Below are positions 36,965-46,250 of a stretch of DNA of 64,000 nucleotides, one piece after another. Positions within the stretch are counted from its first letter, which is position 1; every line of letters begins with the position of its first letter. This DNA comes from Pseudomonas sp. A34-9 (GTDB taxonomy: Bacteria > Pseudomonadota > Gammaproteobacteria > Pseudomonadales > Pseudomonadaceae): contig NZ_CP119967.1 in the NCBI RefSeq assembly GCF_029543085.1, positions 2,878,501-2,942,500 on the forward strand, read 5' to 3'. The translations under genes and the position numbers were made by a program. The notes under the pieces are model-generated. The model was not told where the DNA came from. It searched no databases and worked only from the letters and a program-made list of their open reading frames with translations.

Positions 36965-37747
36965 ATGAAAACACCCACCCTACGCTGGACATCAAGAGCC
37001 GCATCCTTGCTGCTCTGCCTGCTGTTCTGGCAACTCGCCGCCAGCCACCACTGGAACCTCGGCCTCGTCACCTTCGCCAACGTGCCAACACCCTTGGCCG
37101 TCATCGAAGCCGCACTCGGTTTGGGCGACTCCGGCAAGCTCCTGCAACACCTGACCGCCAGCCTCAGCCGCGTCTTCGCCGGTTACCTCGCCGCATTGCT
37201 CATCGGCATCGCCCTCGGTCTGGCCATCGGCCGCTCGAAATGGGCCGAAGACCTGTTACTGCCACCGCTCGAAGTCTTGCGCCCGATCCCGGCTGTCGCG
37301 TGGATTCCGCTGGCGATCCTGATGTTCCCGTCCTCCGAACTGTCGATGGTCTTCATTACCTTCACCGGTGCACTGTTCCCGATCCTGCTCAACACCGTGC
37401 ACGGCGTCGAAGGCGTCGACCCGCGCCTGATCGCCTCAGCGAAAAGCCTAGGGGCAGGGCGCCGCGCGATTCTGCTCGAAGTGATCCTGCCCGGCGCCGC
37501 ACCCAGCATCATCACCGGCCTGGCGATCGGCATGGGCACGTCATGGTTTTGCCTGGTCACGGCGGAAATGATCTCCGGCCAGTTCGGCATCGGTTACTAC
37601 ACCTGGGAGTCCTACACCATTCAGAACTACGCCGACATCGTCGTCGGCATGCTCCTGATCGGCGTGTTGGGCATGGGCAGCAGTCTGCTGATCAAACGCC
37701 TGGGCGGGTTGTTCACGCCCTGGCATCGACCGCGAGGAAAAGCCTGA
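36965..37747 (+). CDS. ABC transporter permease (SsuC/TauC type)
   Basis: About 260 residues with roughly six membrane helices. The EAA-type loop that docks the ATPase is SAKSLGAGRRAILLEVILPG followed by AAPSIITG (about residues 155-180). It belongs to the sulfonate/nitrate/taurine permease family and partners with the binding protein before it and the ATPase after it. ATG 36965 is the first start after repeat element C; the frame extends through the repeat to 36716, but that part is repetitive (LLSRTQVLK units) and not credible. Coupled to the ATPase by a TGATG overlap. Confidence 0.9.
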   Translation: MKTPTLRWTSRAASLLLCLLFWQLAASHHWNLGLVTFANVPTPLAVIEAALGLGDSGKLLQHLTASLSRVFAGYLAALLIGIALGLAIGRSKWAEDLLLPPLEVLRPIPAVAWIPLAILMFPSSELSMVFITFTGALFPILLNTVHGVEGVDPRLIASAKSLGAGRRAILLEVILPGAAPSIITGLAIGMGTSWFCLVTAEMISGQFGIGYYTWESYTIQNYADIVVGMLLIGVLGMGSSLLIKRLGGLFTPWHRPRGKA

Positions 37748-38595
37748 TGAGCGTGATGCAAACCCCCGAAGGGCGGATCGACATTCGCCAACTGTCCATC
37801 GTCCTCGGCGCTGGGCGTGAGGCGTTCGAAGCCGTACGCGAACTCGATTGCCAGATCGAACCCGGCCAGTTCGTGTGCATTCTGGGTCCGTCCGGTTGCG
37901 GCAAGTCGACTTTGCTCGGGGCGTTGGCCGGGCATTTGGACGCGCATGCCGGCAGCCTGAAAGTCGATGGCGCAGCGGTGTCCGGTCCGTCACCGCAGCG
38001 CGGCATGGTGTTCCAGCACCACACGCTGTTTCCGTGGCGCACGGTGCGTGACAACGTGGCGTTCGGCCTGAAAATGCGTGGCATCGGCAAAGCTGAGCGC
38101 CATCGTGCGGCCGATGAAATCCTCACGCTGGTTGGCCTCGACGGGTTTGCCGAACGCTGGCCCGATCAGCTCTCCGGTGGCATGCAGCAACGCGTCGAAA
38201 TCGCCCGGGTGCTGGTCAATCGCCCGCGCCTGTTGCTGATGGACGAGCCGTTTGGCGCGCTGGATGCCTTGACCCGCCTGAACATGCAAGAACTGCTGCT
38301 GGACATCTGGACGCGGATCCGCACCACCGTGGTCTTCGTGACCCATGACATTGACGAGGCGCTGTTCCTCGCCGACCGCTTGCTGGTGATGAGCGCGCGG
38401 CCGGGGCGAATCATTGAAGACTTGCGCCTGGACTTTGCCCGACCGCGCACCAGCGAACTGGTCACCAGCCCCGAGTTTTCCCGACTCAAACGCCACTGCC
38501 TCGACCTGCTGCGCCACGACAACGACCGACCGCTGCCGCGCCTCAATCCGCTCGGCCTGCCTCCCGAAAACCCATTGCCGCGATTTGCCCTATGA
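37747..38595 (+). CDS. ABC transporter ATP-binding protein (SsuB/TauB type)
   Basis: A 282-residue ATPase: Walker A GPSGCGKST (about residue 45), Q-loop FQHHTLFPWRTV, signature LSGGMQQR, Walker B LLLMDEPFGALDAL and switch His in VFVTHDIDEAL. A C-terminal tail of about 50 residues follows. It energises the preceding permease. Its end overlaps the HEAT-repeat gene by ATGA. Confidence 0.93.
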   Translation: MSVMQTPEGRIDIRQLSIVLGAGREAFEAVRELDCQIEPGQFVCILGPSGCGKSTLLGALAGHLDAHAGSLKVDGAAVSGPSPQRGMVFQHHTLFPWRTVRDNVAFGLKMRGIGKAERHRAADEILTLVGLDGFAERWPDQLSGGMQQRVEIARVLVNRPRLLLMDEPFGALDALTRLNMQELLLDIWTRIRTTVVFVTHDIDEALFLADRLLVMSARPGRIIEDLRLDFARPRTSELVTSPEFSRLKRHCLDLLRHDNDRPLPRLNPLGLPPENPLPRFAL

Positions 38596-39554
38596 CCTCT
38601 ATTTTTGCTGTGACCGATAACGATGAGATCCTCGCCCTGCAACCGCGCCTGACCGCTGACGACGCCGGTGTGCGGCGTATTGCGCTGATTGATCTGGCGG
38701 ATCTGGAAGAGCCGGATGGCTTGCTTTGGCTGGTTGATCGCCTCGCTCAGGATCCCGCCGAAGAAGTCCGCACTGAAGCCGCGCGGTTGCTGGAGGCCTG
38801 GGAAGATCAGCCTGTTGTGCAAGCCTTGTGCGAAGCGCTGACCGACCCGTCGCCTGCCGTGCAAGCCGCCGCAGCCCAAAGCTTGAGCCTGCTCAAGACC
38901 GAGGCGGCGGGGCGGGTGATTCTGCCGTGGACCGATCATGCCGACGTCAGCGTACGCATCGCCGCGTTCCGCGCCCTACGTGAATTGCGTTTCGCCGATG
39001 CCGCGCCGGCTGCCGTGGCGGCGCTCAACGATGCTGACGCCAATGTGCGCCGCGAAGCCGTAGGCGTACTCGGCTGGCTCAAGCAACTCGATGCATTACC
39101 GGCATTGGCACGACTGGCCAGCGACGATCCGGACACCGAAGTCCGCCGCGCTGCCACCGGTGCCCTTGGTCTGGCCTCTGGTGCTGAAGTCCTCCCGGCA
39201 CTGCGTCAGGCTTTGCAGGACAACGCCTGGCAAGTGCGCGAAGAAGCTGCGACGACTTTGGGCAAGGTCGGCCACAGCGACGCCGGCCCGGCACTGGTTG
39301 AAGCCTTGAGTGACGACTACTGGCAAGTGCGCCTGCGCGCCACCCGCAGCCTCGGCCGCTTGCGTTTCGCTCCGGCGCTGGACGCGCTGATTGACACCCT
39401 CGGCCATCGCATCAGCAACCTGCGCAAGGAAGCCGCGCTGGCCTTGGGCGAGTTGAATGATCGCGGCGCCGTGGCCGCGTTGCAGGCCGCGCAGGATGAC
39501 GGCGACCCGGAAGTGCGCAAAGCCGTGCGCATTGCCTTGAGTCAGCTGCAATGA
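38592..39554 (+). CDS. HEAT-repeat protein
   Basis: A 320-residue soluble protein made almost wholly of about nine or ten HEAT/PBS-lyase-like repeats of roughly 31 residues, for example EVRTEAARLLEAW, NVRREAVGVLGWL, EVRRAATGALGLA, QVREEAATTLGKV, QVRLRATRSLGRL and NLRKEAALALGEL. Such solenoids act as protein-binding scaffolds or maturation factors. Four-base overlaps with genes on both sides mean it is made with the transporter and the DUF971 protein. There is no signal peptide, so it probably serves the cytoplasmic flavoprotein/ferredoxin pair; that is inference. Confidence 0.85.
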   Translation: MTSIFAVTDNDEILALQPRLTADDAGVRRIALIDLADLEEPDGLLWLVDRLAQDPAEEVRTEAARLLEAWEDQPVVQALCEALTDPSPAVQAAAAQSLSLLKTEAAGRVILPWTDHADVSVRIAAFRALRELRFADAAPAAVAALNDADANVRREAVGVLGWLKQLDALPALARLASDDPDTEVRRAATGALGLASGAEVLPALRQALQDNAWQVREEAATTLGKVGHSDAGPALVEALSDDYWQVRLRATRSLGRLRFAPALDALIDTLGHRISNLRKEAALALGELNDRGAVAALQAAQDDGDPEVRKAVRIALSQLQ

Positions 39555-39829
39555 ATCCGCTGTCGGTGGGGAACTCGCAGCAGGAGCAGACGCTGCGCCT
39601 CGTCTGGCCGGACGGCCGCGAACAGCAACTCAACCACGCCGAACTGCGCCGCCAGTGCCCGTGCTCGCAATGCCGCGCGTTTCGCCTGAAAGGCCTGACG
39701 CCACAGGTGGATGATCGCGTGCGCCTGATCGAACTCAACCCACAGGGCTACGGCGTGCAACTGGTCTTCAGCGACGGCCACCAGCGCGGCATTTATCCGT
39801 GGGCCTATCTGGCAAACCTCATCCCATAG
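39551..39829 (+). CDS. DUF971 domain protein
   Basis: A 92-residue protein of the DUF971 family, related to the N-terminal domain of gamma-butyrobetaine hydroxylase. LRLVWPDGREQQLNHAELRR begins the domain, CPCSQCRAF holds a C-x-C-x2-C motif that could bind metal, and GIYPWAYLANL ends it. DUF971 proteins often occur with iron-sulfur genes. It is the last gene of the operon, overlapping the HEAT gene by four bases. Confidence 0.88.
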   Translation: MNPLSVGNSQQEQTLRLVWPDGREQQLNHAELRRQCPCSQCRAFRLKGLTPQVDDRVRLIELNPQGYGVQLVFSDGHQRGIYPWAYLANLIP

Positions 39830-39844
39830 GTTCACCACATCCCC

Positions 39845-39936
39845 TTGTAGGCCTTCGCCTGCTCGCGATAGCGGTGTGTCATTCAACATCAACGTTGGCT
39901 GATCCACCGCTATCGCGAGCAGGCGAAGGCCTACAA
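39845..39936. repeat. REPIN between convergent genes
   Basis: TTGTAGGCCTTCGCCTGCTC with GCGATAGCGG faces its inverted copy ending GGCCTACAA. It lies between the convergent DUF971 and eptA genes and could serve as a shared transcript end. Confidence 0.85.
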
Positions 39937-39958
39937 GGGATTTGTGTAACTCCAGGGG

Positions 39959-41617
39959 TTATTGCGCAGCCGTCATTGAAGGCCTGCACCCATGAAAAAT
40001 ATCCAGCCCCGGCTGATACAGCGAGGTCTTCACCTCAAACAACCCCAGCACCGAGTGAAACAGGTTGTCATGGCTCAGATCCGCCTGCCCGGTCTTGCCT
40101 TGCAGGCAGCCGCGATCAATCCCTTCACTGGCCAGCGTGCCATTGCCAAACCACATCACCATTGGCACATGGGTCTGTGCTTCCGGCGCCAGCGCATACG
40201 GCGCCGCGTGCAGGTACAAGCCGTTCTCGCCCAGCGATTCGCCGTGGTCGGAGACATAGATCATCGATGTATCCAGGGTCTGCTGATTGCGCTTGAGCAG
40301 TTCGATGACCTTGGCAAGGAAATGGTCGGTGTACAGAATCGTGTTGTCGTACACGTTCACCAGTTCATCGCGGCTGCAACTGCCCAGTTGATTGGTGTGG
40401 CAGATCGGCTTGAAGCGCTCCATGTCTTTCGGATAGCGCTCGTAGTACTCGGGGCCGTGGCTGCCGTCGGCGTGCAGGACGATGATCGCGTGGCCCTTGA
40501 GGCTGTCGATGTAGCCTTGCAGATCGGCCAGCAGTGCTTCGTCGAGGCAGTTGTTGCCGTCGCAGAACGGCCCCGGCTGGTTCTTCGAAATATCGCGATG
40601 CGGCACGCGCAGGCAGGTGCCTTTGCAGTCGCTGTTGTTGTCCAGCCACAGCACTTGCACGCCGGCACGCTGGAGAATGTCGAGCAGGCCTTCGTAGGTT
40701 TTGCCTTTCTTGTCGCTGTAATCTTCCCGCGGGAACATCGAGAACATGCACGGCACCGAGACCGCCGTCGACGTGCCGCAGGAGTGCACTTGGGTGAAAT
40801 TGAGAATGTCGAGTTTGCTCAGCTCGGGATTGGTCTCGCGCGCATAACCGTTCAGCGAAAAGTGATCGGCGCGGGCGGTTTCACCGACCACAAACACCAT
40901 CAGCGATTTCTTCTCGCGGCTGGCCGCCTTGGCGCTCATCACCGCGTCTTCGCCAATGGCCTGCACCACAAAGTGCTTTTTGATGCCCAGGCGTTGCTTG
41001 GTGTACTTGCTGATCGCGTAGATGTAGTTGGTCGGGTTGATGAAGTGGGTGAGCTTGTCTTCCTCGCGAAAGATCGGCGCGTAGGTCGAATAGAACGCGC
41101 CCACCGACGCGGCGATCACCAGCACACAGGCGACGATCACCAGCACCTTGTTGAGCAGACCGCGCAAGAACGGCCGATAACTGAGCGGCCAACGCCAGAT
41201 CAACGCCGCTGGCAACACACCGAGCAGCAGCACGTAAGCCAGCAGCTTGCCGTTGAACAGCGCGGTGGCTTCGGCGGGGTTGGTTTCGAAGACATTCTGG
41301 ATCATCACCGTGTCGATGGTGATGCCGTATTCGTTCATGAAATACGCGGCGCACGCCGAGAGCAGGGCGACCACGGTGAGCACCGGTTTCAGTGTCCAGC
41401 GAAACGACACCAGGGTCAGCAGCAGGGTGATCGCGGCCCAGAGAAACAGCCCGAACGAAGCAAAGAACGCCACTTTGTGCGCGCCTTGCAGGGTGATCAG
41501 TGTGCCCAGCGCCTTCCAGGTCGCCAGGTTGTACAACGCCACCAGCGCCAGGGAAAACAGCAGCACCAGTCGGGTAGGAGTGATGGACGGTAAACGCAGT
41601 CCGTTGCCCAAAGCCAT
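39959..41617 (-). CDS. eptA: lipid A phosphoethanolamine transferase EptA
   Basis: A 552-residue inner-membrane enzyme that moves phosphoethanolamine from phosphatidylethanolamine to lipid A, lowering polymyxin binding. About five N-terminal membrane helices (to about 200) precede a periplasmic sulfatase-like domain: ETARADHFSLNGYARETNPE (zinc-binding Glu), SCGTSTAVSVPCMFS (nucleophile Thr), disulfide-type Cys pairs (DCKGTCLRVPHR, CDGNNC) and YVSDHGESLGENGLYLHAAP (metal Asp/His). GAGGA nine bases before ATG 41617 favours MALGNG as the start. No PmrAB-like genes are beside it. Confidence 0.92.
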   Translation of the reverse strand: MALGNGLRLPSITPTRLVLLFSLALVALYNLATWKALGTLITLQGAHKVAFFASFGLFLWAAITLLLTLVSFRWTLKPVLTVVALLSACAAYFMNEYGITIDTVMIQNVFETNPAEATALFNGKLLAYVLLLGVLPAALIWRWPLSYRPFLRGLLNKVLVIVACVLVIAASVGAFYSTYAPIFREEDKLTHFINPTNYIYAISKYTKQRLGIKKHFVVQAIGEDAVMSAKAASREKKSLMVFVVGETARADHFSLNGYARETNPELSKLDILNFTQVHSCGTSTAVSVPCMFSMFPREDYSDKKGKTYEGLLDILQRAGVQVLWLDNNSDCKGTCLRVPHRDISKNQPGPFCDGNNCLDEALLADLQGYIDSLKGHAIIVLHADGSHGPEYYERYPKDMERFKPICHTNQLGSCSRDELVNVYDNTILYTDHFLAKVIELLKRNQQTLDTSMIYVSDHGESLGENGLYLHAAPYALAPEAQTHVPMVMWFGNGTLASEGIDRGCLQGKTGQADLSHDNLFHSVLGLFEVKTSLYQPGLDIFHGCRPSMTAAQ

Positions 41618-41725
41618 GTCAAACATTCCTCTACATGAATAGAAAACCACGCGGTTGCGCGTGTAACTGTAGAAGAACATTGGTAAAAAATTCGTAAACA
41701 TCCTGTAACACGTCCACACCTCCCC

Positions 41726-41823
41726 TGTAGGAGCTGCCGAAGGCTCGGGCCGCGATCGGACGATCTTTTGATGTTGTTCTTAGAAGCAAGATCAAAAGAT
41801 CGCAGCCTTCGGCAGCTCCTACA
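41726..41823. repeat. REPIN-like inverted pair with a 15-base insertion
   Basis: TGTAGGAGCTGCCGAAGGCT faces its inverted copy, but the left arm has about 15 extra bases (CGGGCCGCGATCGGA) before CGATCTTTTG. It lies upstream of eptA, downstream of the TorF-type porin gene. Confidence 0.8.
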
Positions 41824-41838
41824 GGGAATTTCGGTGGG

Positions 41839-42576
41839 TCAGAAGGATTTGCTGACGCTGGCGACCACTGTGGCGGTGCACACATCCTTGAAACCCCAAT
41901 TACTCAGGCACTGGCTCTGCGACAGATCGGTGTCGATATAGCTCAACCCCAGCACCACCCCGGCCAGATTATGGGTAACTTTGACCTCCCATTCGCGGTA
42001 CGACTCTTCGGCGCTGCCTGACGCCGAATACAAATGCGGATCCTTGAAATCCATATTGCCGTAACGCAGCTTCAGCCCTGAATCGAACGGCAATTGCGTT
42101 TCATAACTGACGTAGCTGTACAGCGAACTCTGCTTGCTATCGACTCCCGGCGCATCACTCGAGTAATACGCCGCCACTTTCACCCCGTAGACCCCGAGAA
42201 TCCCGTAGACCTCGCTCTGGTTGAACTGGCTTTCCTTGGGGTACGCGTACTTGAGGTAGCCCAGATCGAGGCTGACCTCATCAGTGGCCTGCCATAGCCA
42301 GCCGGCGTAGTAATCGACTTCCTGACGGGTTTTCAGGCCACCGCCGAAATCGACGTTGGAACTCCAGGCGCCAAGGTACAGACCGCTGCTGTGGGCGAGG
42401 GTCAGACCGGCCTGCACGGCAGGGTCATTCTGGGTTTGCGAAATGCCACGGGTGCGGTAGTCGCTGGCCAGGGTCAGATCCACCAGCACGGCGAAGTCGT
42501 CGTTCAAGGGGATCGCGAAACTGCTCAACGGCAGCACGCTGAAGAAACTCAGGGCGAACAGGGGCAAGGCTTTCAT
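41839..42576 (-). CDS. TorF family putative porin
   Basis: A 245-residue outer-membrane protein with signal peptide MKALPLFALSFFSVLPLSSF then A. The family block DFAVLVDLTLASDYRTRGIS (about 27-46) is the conserved start of the Gcw_chp/TorF group. Alternating beta-strand follows, ending in a C-terminal Phe (VVASVSKSF) typical of barrel proteins. Function in this family is mostly unknown. It lies downstream of the amidohydrolase gene on the same strand, separated by a perfect hairpin. Confidence 0.88.
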   Translation of the reverse strand: MKALPLFALSFFSVLPLSSFAIPLNDDFAVLVDLTLASDYRTRGISQTQNDPAVQAGLTLAHSSGLYLGAWSSNVDFGGGLKTRQEVDYYAGWLWQATDEVSLDLGYLKYAYPKESQFNQSEVYGILGVYGVKVAAYYSSDAPGVDSKQSSLYSYVSYETQLPFDSGLKLRYGNMDFKDPHLYSASGSAEESYREWEVKVTHNLAGVVLGLSYIDTDLSQSQCLSNWGFKDVCTATVVASVSKSF

Positions 42577-42620
42577 GTGAAGTCCCGATGTTGTGATTAT
42601 TTTTGGGCAGAAAGAGAAAC

Positions 42621-42654
42621 CTGTAGGAGCTGCCGCCTTCGGCAGCTCCTACAG
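42621..42654. repeat. compact perfect palindrome of the REP family
   Basis: CTGTAGGAGCTGCCG and CGGCAGCTCCTACAG pair perfectly around CCTT. It is the collapsed, spacerless form of the TGTAGGAGCTGCCG REPIN, lying between the amidohydrolase stop and the porin start. It could slow transcription between the two genes. Confidence 0.85.
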
Positions 42655-42670
42655 GGGGGGATTTTTGTTG

Positions 42671-44413
42671 TTATTGGGCGGCGGTGTAGACCTGACGACC
42701 GCCGAACCAGGTTTGCAGCACCTGGGTGTCATGCAAGGCTTTGTTGTCGACGCTGAACACGTCGCGGTCGAGCACGATAAAGTCCGCCTGCTTGCCCGGC
42801 GTCAGCGAGCCGATCTGTTTTTCCAGGCCAATCGTGCGCGCCGCATTAACGGTGTAGGCATAGAACATCGTGTCGCGGTCCAGACGCTCGTCGGCATTGA
42901 GCACGCCCAGCGGGCCGACACGAGTAATCGCCTGCGCCATGGCATTGAACGGGTTCGGCGACGACACCGGCCAGTCACTCGCGCCGGCAATCGTCGCGCC
43001 TTGTTTGAGCAGTGAATGCGCCGGGTACTGATAGCGGAAGGCGAGGGCGCTGACGTAGGGCTTGATCATGTCGGTGGTGTAGTCGTCGGCGCTGGCCCAG
43101 AGCAGTTGCATCGAGGCGATGACGTTGAGCGGCTTGAAACGGGCGAACTCTTTCGGGTTGACCATTTGCAGGTGGGTGATCGAGTGGGTCACGCCGCTCT
43201 GCCGATCCTTGCGCGCCTGCGCGATGCCGTTCAGCGATTCGCGCACCGCGCGGTCGCCGATCGCATGGATGTGCACCAGCCAGCCGCGCTGGTCGATGGC
43301 GCTGACCAGTTCACCGAAATGCTGCGGATCGATCAGCAATTCGCCCTGTTTGTGCGAGTTGCTGTACGGGTCGATCATCGCCGCGCTCTGCGCCGGGAAT
43401 TCAATCACGCCGTCGGCAAAGATCTTGATACCGGGCAGGGTCAGGTTGGGAATGCCCTGAAATTGCTGGCGCACCTTGTCCAGCGTATCGAGGTCGGCGG
43501 GCACGCTTTTCGGGTTGGCCACCAGCAGCGCCGCGACGTGCACGCTCATGTCGCCGCTTTCCGAGAGGGCTTTATAGGCCGGCAGCACGCCGACGGTTTT
43601 CTCGGTGGGTTTGAGGGCAAACACCGCTTCGCCCGGTGCAGCGTTGGCGGCCGGGTCCATCCACGCGGTGATGCCGAGGCTGTTGTTGTAGCGCACCGCT
43701 GACTTGGCGGCGTTCAACATGTCGGCGGGGCTTGGCACCGGCATTTTCGAGGCGACCCGATCCCAGCCGGCGTCGACGACAAAGCCGTTCGGCTCACCGT
43801 TGGCCCGTTTGCCGATGGTGTCTTTTTCCGCGTCGGGCAGGGTTTTCAGCAGCGCGGCGTCTATGCCGGCGCGCTTGAGCATCACATTGTTGGCCCACGC
43901 CGTGTGGTGGTCGCTGCCAATGAACACCACCGGTACATCGGCCCATTCGCCGCTGTTGAAGGTTTTGCCCAAGGCCTCGGCTTGCGCCCAGTAAGCCGAG
44001 CTCATGCCGGCAATGCTCAGCACATCACCGTGCCTGGCCTTGCCGTCTTCGCGCCAGTCGCGCAGGCGTTTTTGCAGTTCGTCGAGGTCGACGACTTCGT
44101 CTTCCATGTTCGCCGAGACCATTTCCAGTCCACCGAAAATGGCGTGGGAATGGCTGTCGATCAGGCCGGGCATCAACGCTTTGCCCTTGAGGTCGATGAC
44201 TTGGGTAGCGGGTTCGATCAAGGCTTTGATCTGCGCATCGGTGCCGACTTTCAGCACCTTGCCGTTTTCCACGGCCAGCGCTTGAACTTTGGGTTGAGCG
44301 CGGTCGGCGGTGAAAATCTTGCCGTTGAGCAGGATTAGATCGGCGGCGGCCATGGCTTCCATCGAGGCAAAACTTACGGCGAGTACCAACAGCTTTGGAA
44401 TGAATCTTTTCAT
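42671..44413 (-). CDS. exported amidohydrolase (YtcJ-like, Amidohydro_3)
   Basis: A 580-residue metal-dependent hydrolase. An N-terminal signal (KLLVLAVSFASMEAMAAADL) suggests periplasmic export. The metal HxH is in KALMPGLIDSHSHAIFGGLE; later metal His are in VHIHAIGDRAVRESLN, and GASDWPVSSPNPF provides the Asp. YtcJ-type enzymes act on amides or N-acyl compounds; the substrate is unknown. It is divergent from a LysR gene about 100 bases away, which probably regulates it. Confidence 0.9.
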   Translation of the reverse strand: MKRFIPKLLVLAVSFASMEAMAAADLILLNGKIFTADRAQPKVQALAVENGKVLKVGTDAQIKALIEPATQVIDLKGKALMPGLIDSHSHAIFGGLEMVSANMEDEVVDLDELQKRLRDWREDGKARHGDVLSIAGMSSAYWAQAEALGKTFNSGEWADVPVVFIGSDHHTAWANNVMLKRAGIDAALLKTLPDAEKDTIGKRANGEPNGFVVDAGWDRVASKMPVPSPADMLNAAKSAVRYNNSLGITAWMDPAANAAPGEAVFALKPTEKTVGVLPAYKALSESGDMSVHVAALLVANPKSVPADLDTLDKVRQQFQGIPNLTLPGIKIFADGVIEFPAQSAAMIDPYSNSHKQGELLIDPQHFGELVSAIDQRGWLVHIHAIGDRAVRESLNGIAQARKDRQSGVTHSITHLQMVNPKEFARFKPLNVIASMQLLWASADDYTTDMIKPYVSALAFRYQYPAHSLLKQGATIAGASDWPVSSPNPFNAMAQAITRVGPLGVLNADERLDRDTMFYAYTVNAARTIGLEKQIGSLTPGKQADFIVLDRDVFSVDNKALHDTQVLQTWFGGRQVYTAAQ

Positions 44414-44516
44414 TGAAGATTTCCTTGTTATTGCGTCTGATGGCGAGATTAGTGGCTGGCAACGGCTGACAGAACGCCTCCCTCACGAAAAACGTTTTTG
44501 CCTGAATGGAAAAAGC

Positions 44517-45434
44517 ATGGACAAGTTGGGTGCATTGAAAATGTTCGTGGTCACCGCGCAGCTCGGCAGTTTCAGCCGCGCCGCCGAGCAGTTGGGCAAG
44601 ACCCCGTCGGCGCTGACCAAAGCGGTCAATCACCTGGAGTCGGAGCTGGGCGCACGGCTGTTCGAGCGCAGCACCCGGCGGATTCTGCTCACCGAAATCG
44701 GTCGGGTGTACCTGGAAACCGCACGCCTGGTGTTGCAGCGGCTGGATGAGGCCAGTGAGGAAATCGAGCAGTTGCAGCACGGCTTGCGCGGCAACCTGAA
44801 AATCACCGCGCCGCTGGCCTATGGACGGGCGTTTCTCGATCAGGTGTGTGACGGTTTTTTGCAGCAATACCCGCAGATCAGCCTGCAAGTGGACCTGTGC
44901 GATGCGTTCGTCAATCTGCTGGAAAGTGGCTACGACCTGGCGCTGCGTGAGGGCCACGATGATTTGCCGGGGTTGATTGCGCGGGTGGTCGGCAGCAATC
45001 GTCTGGCCCTGTGCGGCAGCCCGGAGTATTTGGTGCGCAAAGGCTTGCCGGTCAATCCGCAGACCCTTGAACAGCATGAATGGCTGCTCTATCAGCACCC
45101 GTTGCTCAGCCGCGAATTCTGGTGGGCCGAGTGCGACGGGCAGCGCTTGAGCCTGGCGCAACCGGCGGCGCCGCGGTTGCGCAGTGACAATTATGACTTG
45201 CTGCTGGCCAGTGCCCTGGCCGGGCGCGGTTTGCTGCACACGCCGCTGTGGAGCGCCGCGCCGTACCTGGCCGACGGGCGACTGGTGCGGGTCATGGCTG
45301 ACTATGAGATCGACCCGGACAGCTTCGGCCCGCACATTCTGGCGGTGTACCCGAGCCATCGCCGAGCCACGGCCAAGGTCGTCGCCTTCATCGATTACAT
45401 CGCCGCATTTCTGGCCGAACGCGGTCTTAGCTGA
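44517..45434 (+). CDS. LysR family transcriptional regulator
   Basis: A 305-residue regulator with an N-terminal winged helix (MDKLGALKMFVVTAQLGSFS, RAAEQLGKTPSALTKAVNHL) and a periplasmic-binding-like effector domain (about 92-295). Unlike most LysR sequences, position 30 reads TPSALTKAV rather than TQPAVSRQI. The true start is ATG 44517; the frame is open upstream into the amidohydrolase gene. Its divergent arrangement suggests control of the amidohydrolase. Confidence 0.92.
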   Translation: MDKLGALKMFVVTAQLGSFSRAAEQLGKTPSALTKAVNHLESELGARLFERSTRRILLTEIGRVYLETARLVLQRLDEASEEIEQLQHGLRGNLKITAPLAYGRAFLDQVCDGFLQQYPQISLQVDLCDAFVNLLESGYDLALREGHDDLPGLIARVVGSNRLALCGSPEYLVRKGLPVNPQTLEQHEWLLYQHPLLSREFWWAECDGQRLSLAQPAAPRLRSDNYDLLLASALAGRGLLHTPLWSAAPYLADGRLVRVMADYEIDPDSFGPHILAVYPSHRRATAKVVAFIDYIAAFLAERGLS

Positions 45435-45448
45435 CACCCCGCACTGGT

Positions 45449-45588
45449 CGTTCCCACGCGCAGCAAAGGAATGCAGCCCGTGACGCTCCGCGTCACTGGA
45501 CGCAGAGCGTCCCTAGAGGCATTCCCACGCAGAGCGTGGGAACGATCAACGTGGGAGCGATCAACGTGGGAGCGATCAACGTGGGGTG
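45449..45588. repeat. CGTTCCCACGC-type inverted repeat with three 15-base tandem units
   Basis: CGTTCCCACGCGCAGCAAAG opens a palindromic dispersed element ending CGCAGAGCGTGGGAACGATC, with GTGACGCTCCGCGTCAC inside. It is followed by three 15-base units GATCAACGTGGGAGC (45544-45558, 45559-45573, 45574-45588, the last altered). A second copy of the main element is at 51383-51482. Confidence 0.8.
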
Positions 45589-45623
45589 GGCCGACCTGCG
45601 GCGCTTGTCAGGAAAATCCTACA

Positions 45624-45641
45624 GGAGTACAAATGTACTCC
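45624..45641 (+). promoter_or_regulatory. LexA2 operator over the lexA2 start codon
   Basis: GGAGTACAAATGTACTCC has perfect seven-base arms and contains GTAC-N4-GTAC, close to the GTAC-N4-GTGC site reported for LexA2 proteins of Pseudomonas. It covers the ribosome site (GGAG) and the ATG at 45633 itself. Autoregulation of the cassette through this site is inferred. Confidence 0.75.
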
Positions 45642-46250
45642 ATGACAAGCCTGACTCCCCGCCGTACCGCCATTCTGACTTTTATCCGCGATCGAATCGC
45701 CGAACACGGTCAGCCCCCAAGCCTCGCTGAAATCAGCGAGGCTTTTGGTTTTGCCTCGCGCAGCGTGGCGCGCAAGCACGTGCTGGCGCTCACCGAAGCC
45801 GGGTTTATCGAGGTCAATCCGCATCAGGCCCGGGGCATTCGCCTGCTCGGGCAGCCGCCGCGCCCGGAGCTGCTCGACATCCCCGTGCTCGGCCGCGTCG
45901 CTGCCGGTGCGCCGATTGGCGCCGATGCCGACATCCATAGCCGCTTGATGCTCGACCCGGCGCTGTTCTCCCGCACACCCGATTACATGCTGCGGGTGCA
46001 GGGTGATTCGATGATCGAGGACGGCATTCTCGACGGTGATCTGGTCGGCGTGCGGCGCAATCCCGAAGCGCTCAACGGCCAGATCGTCGTGGCGCGGCTC
46101 GACGGTGAAGTCACCATTAAACGCTTCGAACGGGTTGGCGATGAAGTGCGGCTGTTGCCGCGCAACCCGGCGTACCAGCCGATTGTCGTGCGTGACGATC
46201 AGGATCTGGCCATCGAAGGGGTGTTCTGCGGTCTGGTGAGGCAAGGCTGA
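45633..46250 (+). CDS. lexA: LexA2 SOS repressor
   Basis: A 205-residue repressor. The DNA-binding domain is PSLAEISEAFGFASRSVARK with HVLALTEAGFIEV. The self-cleavage site is Ala-Gly in GRVAAGAPIGAD; catalytic Ser is in QGDSMIEDGILDGD and catalytic Lys in GEVTIKRFER. This second LexA controls the mutagenesis cassette it heads. The start MYSMTSLTP is chosen because AGGAG lies five bases upstream; the longer frame from 45471 runs through the repeats before it. Overlaps imuA by TGATG. Confidence 0.93.
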   Translation: MYSMTSLTPRRTAILTFIRDRIAEHGQPPSLAEISEAFGFASRSVARKHVLALTEAGFIEVNPHQARGIRLLGQPPRPELLDIPVLGRVAAGAPIGADADIHSRLMLDPALFSRTPDYMLRVQGDSMIEDGILDGDLVGVRRNPEALNGQIVVARLDGEVTIKRFERVGDEVRLLPRNPAYQPIVVRDDQDLAIEGVFCGLVRQG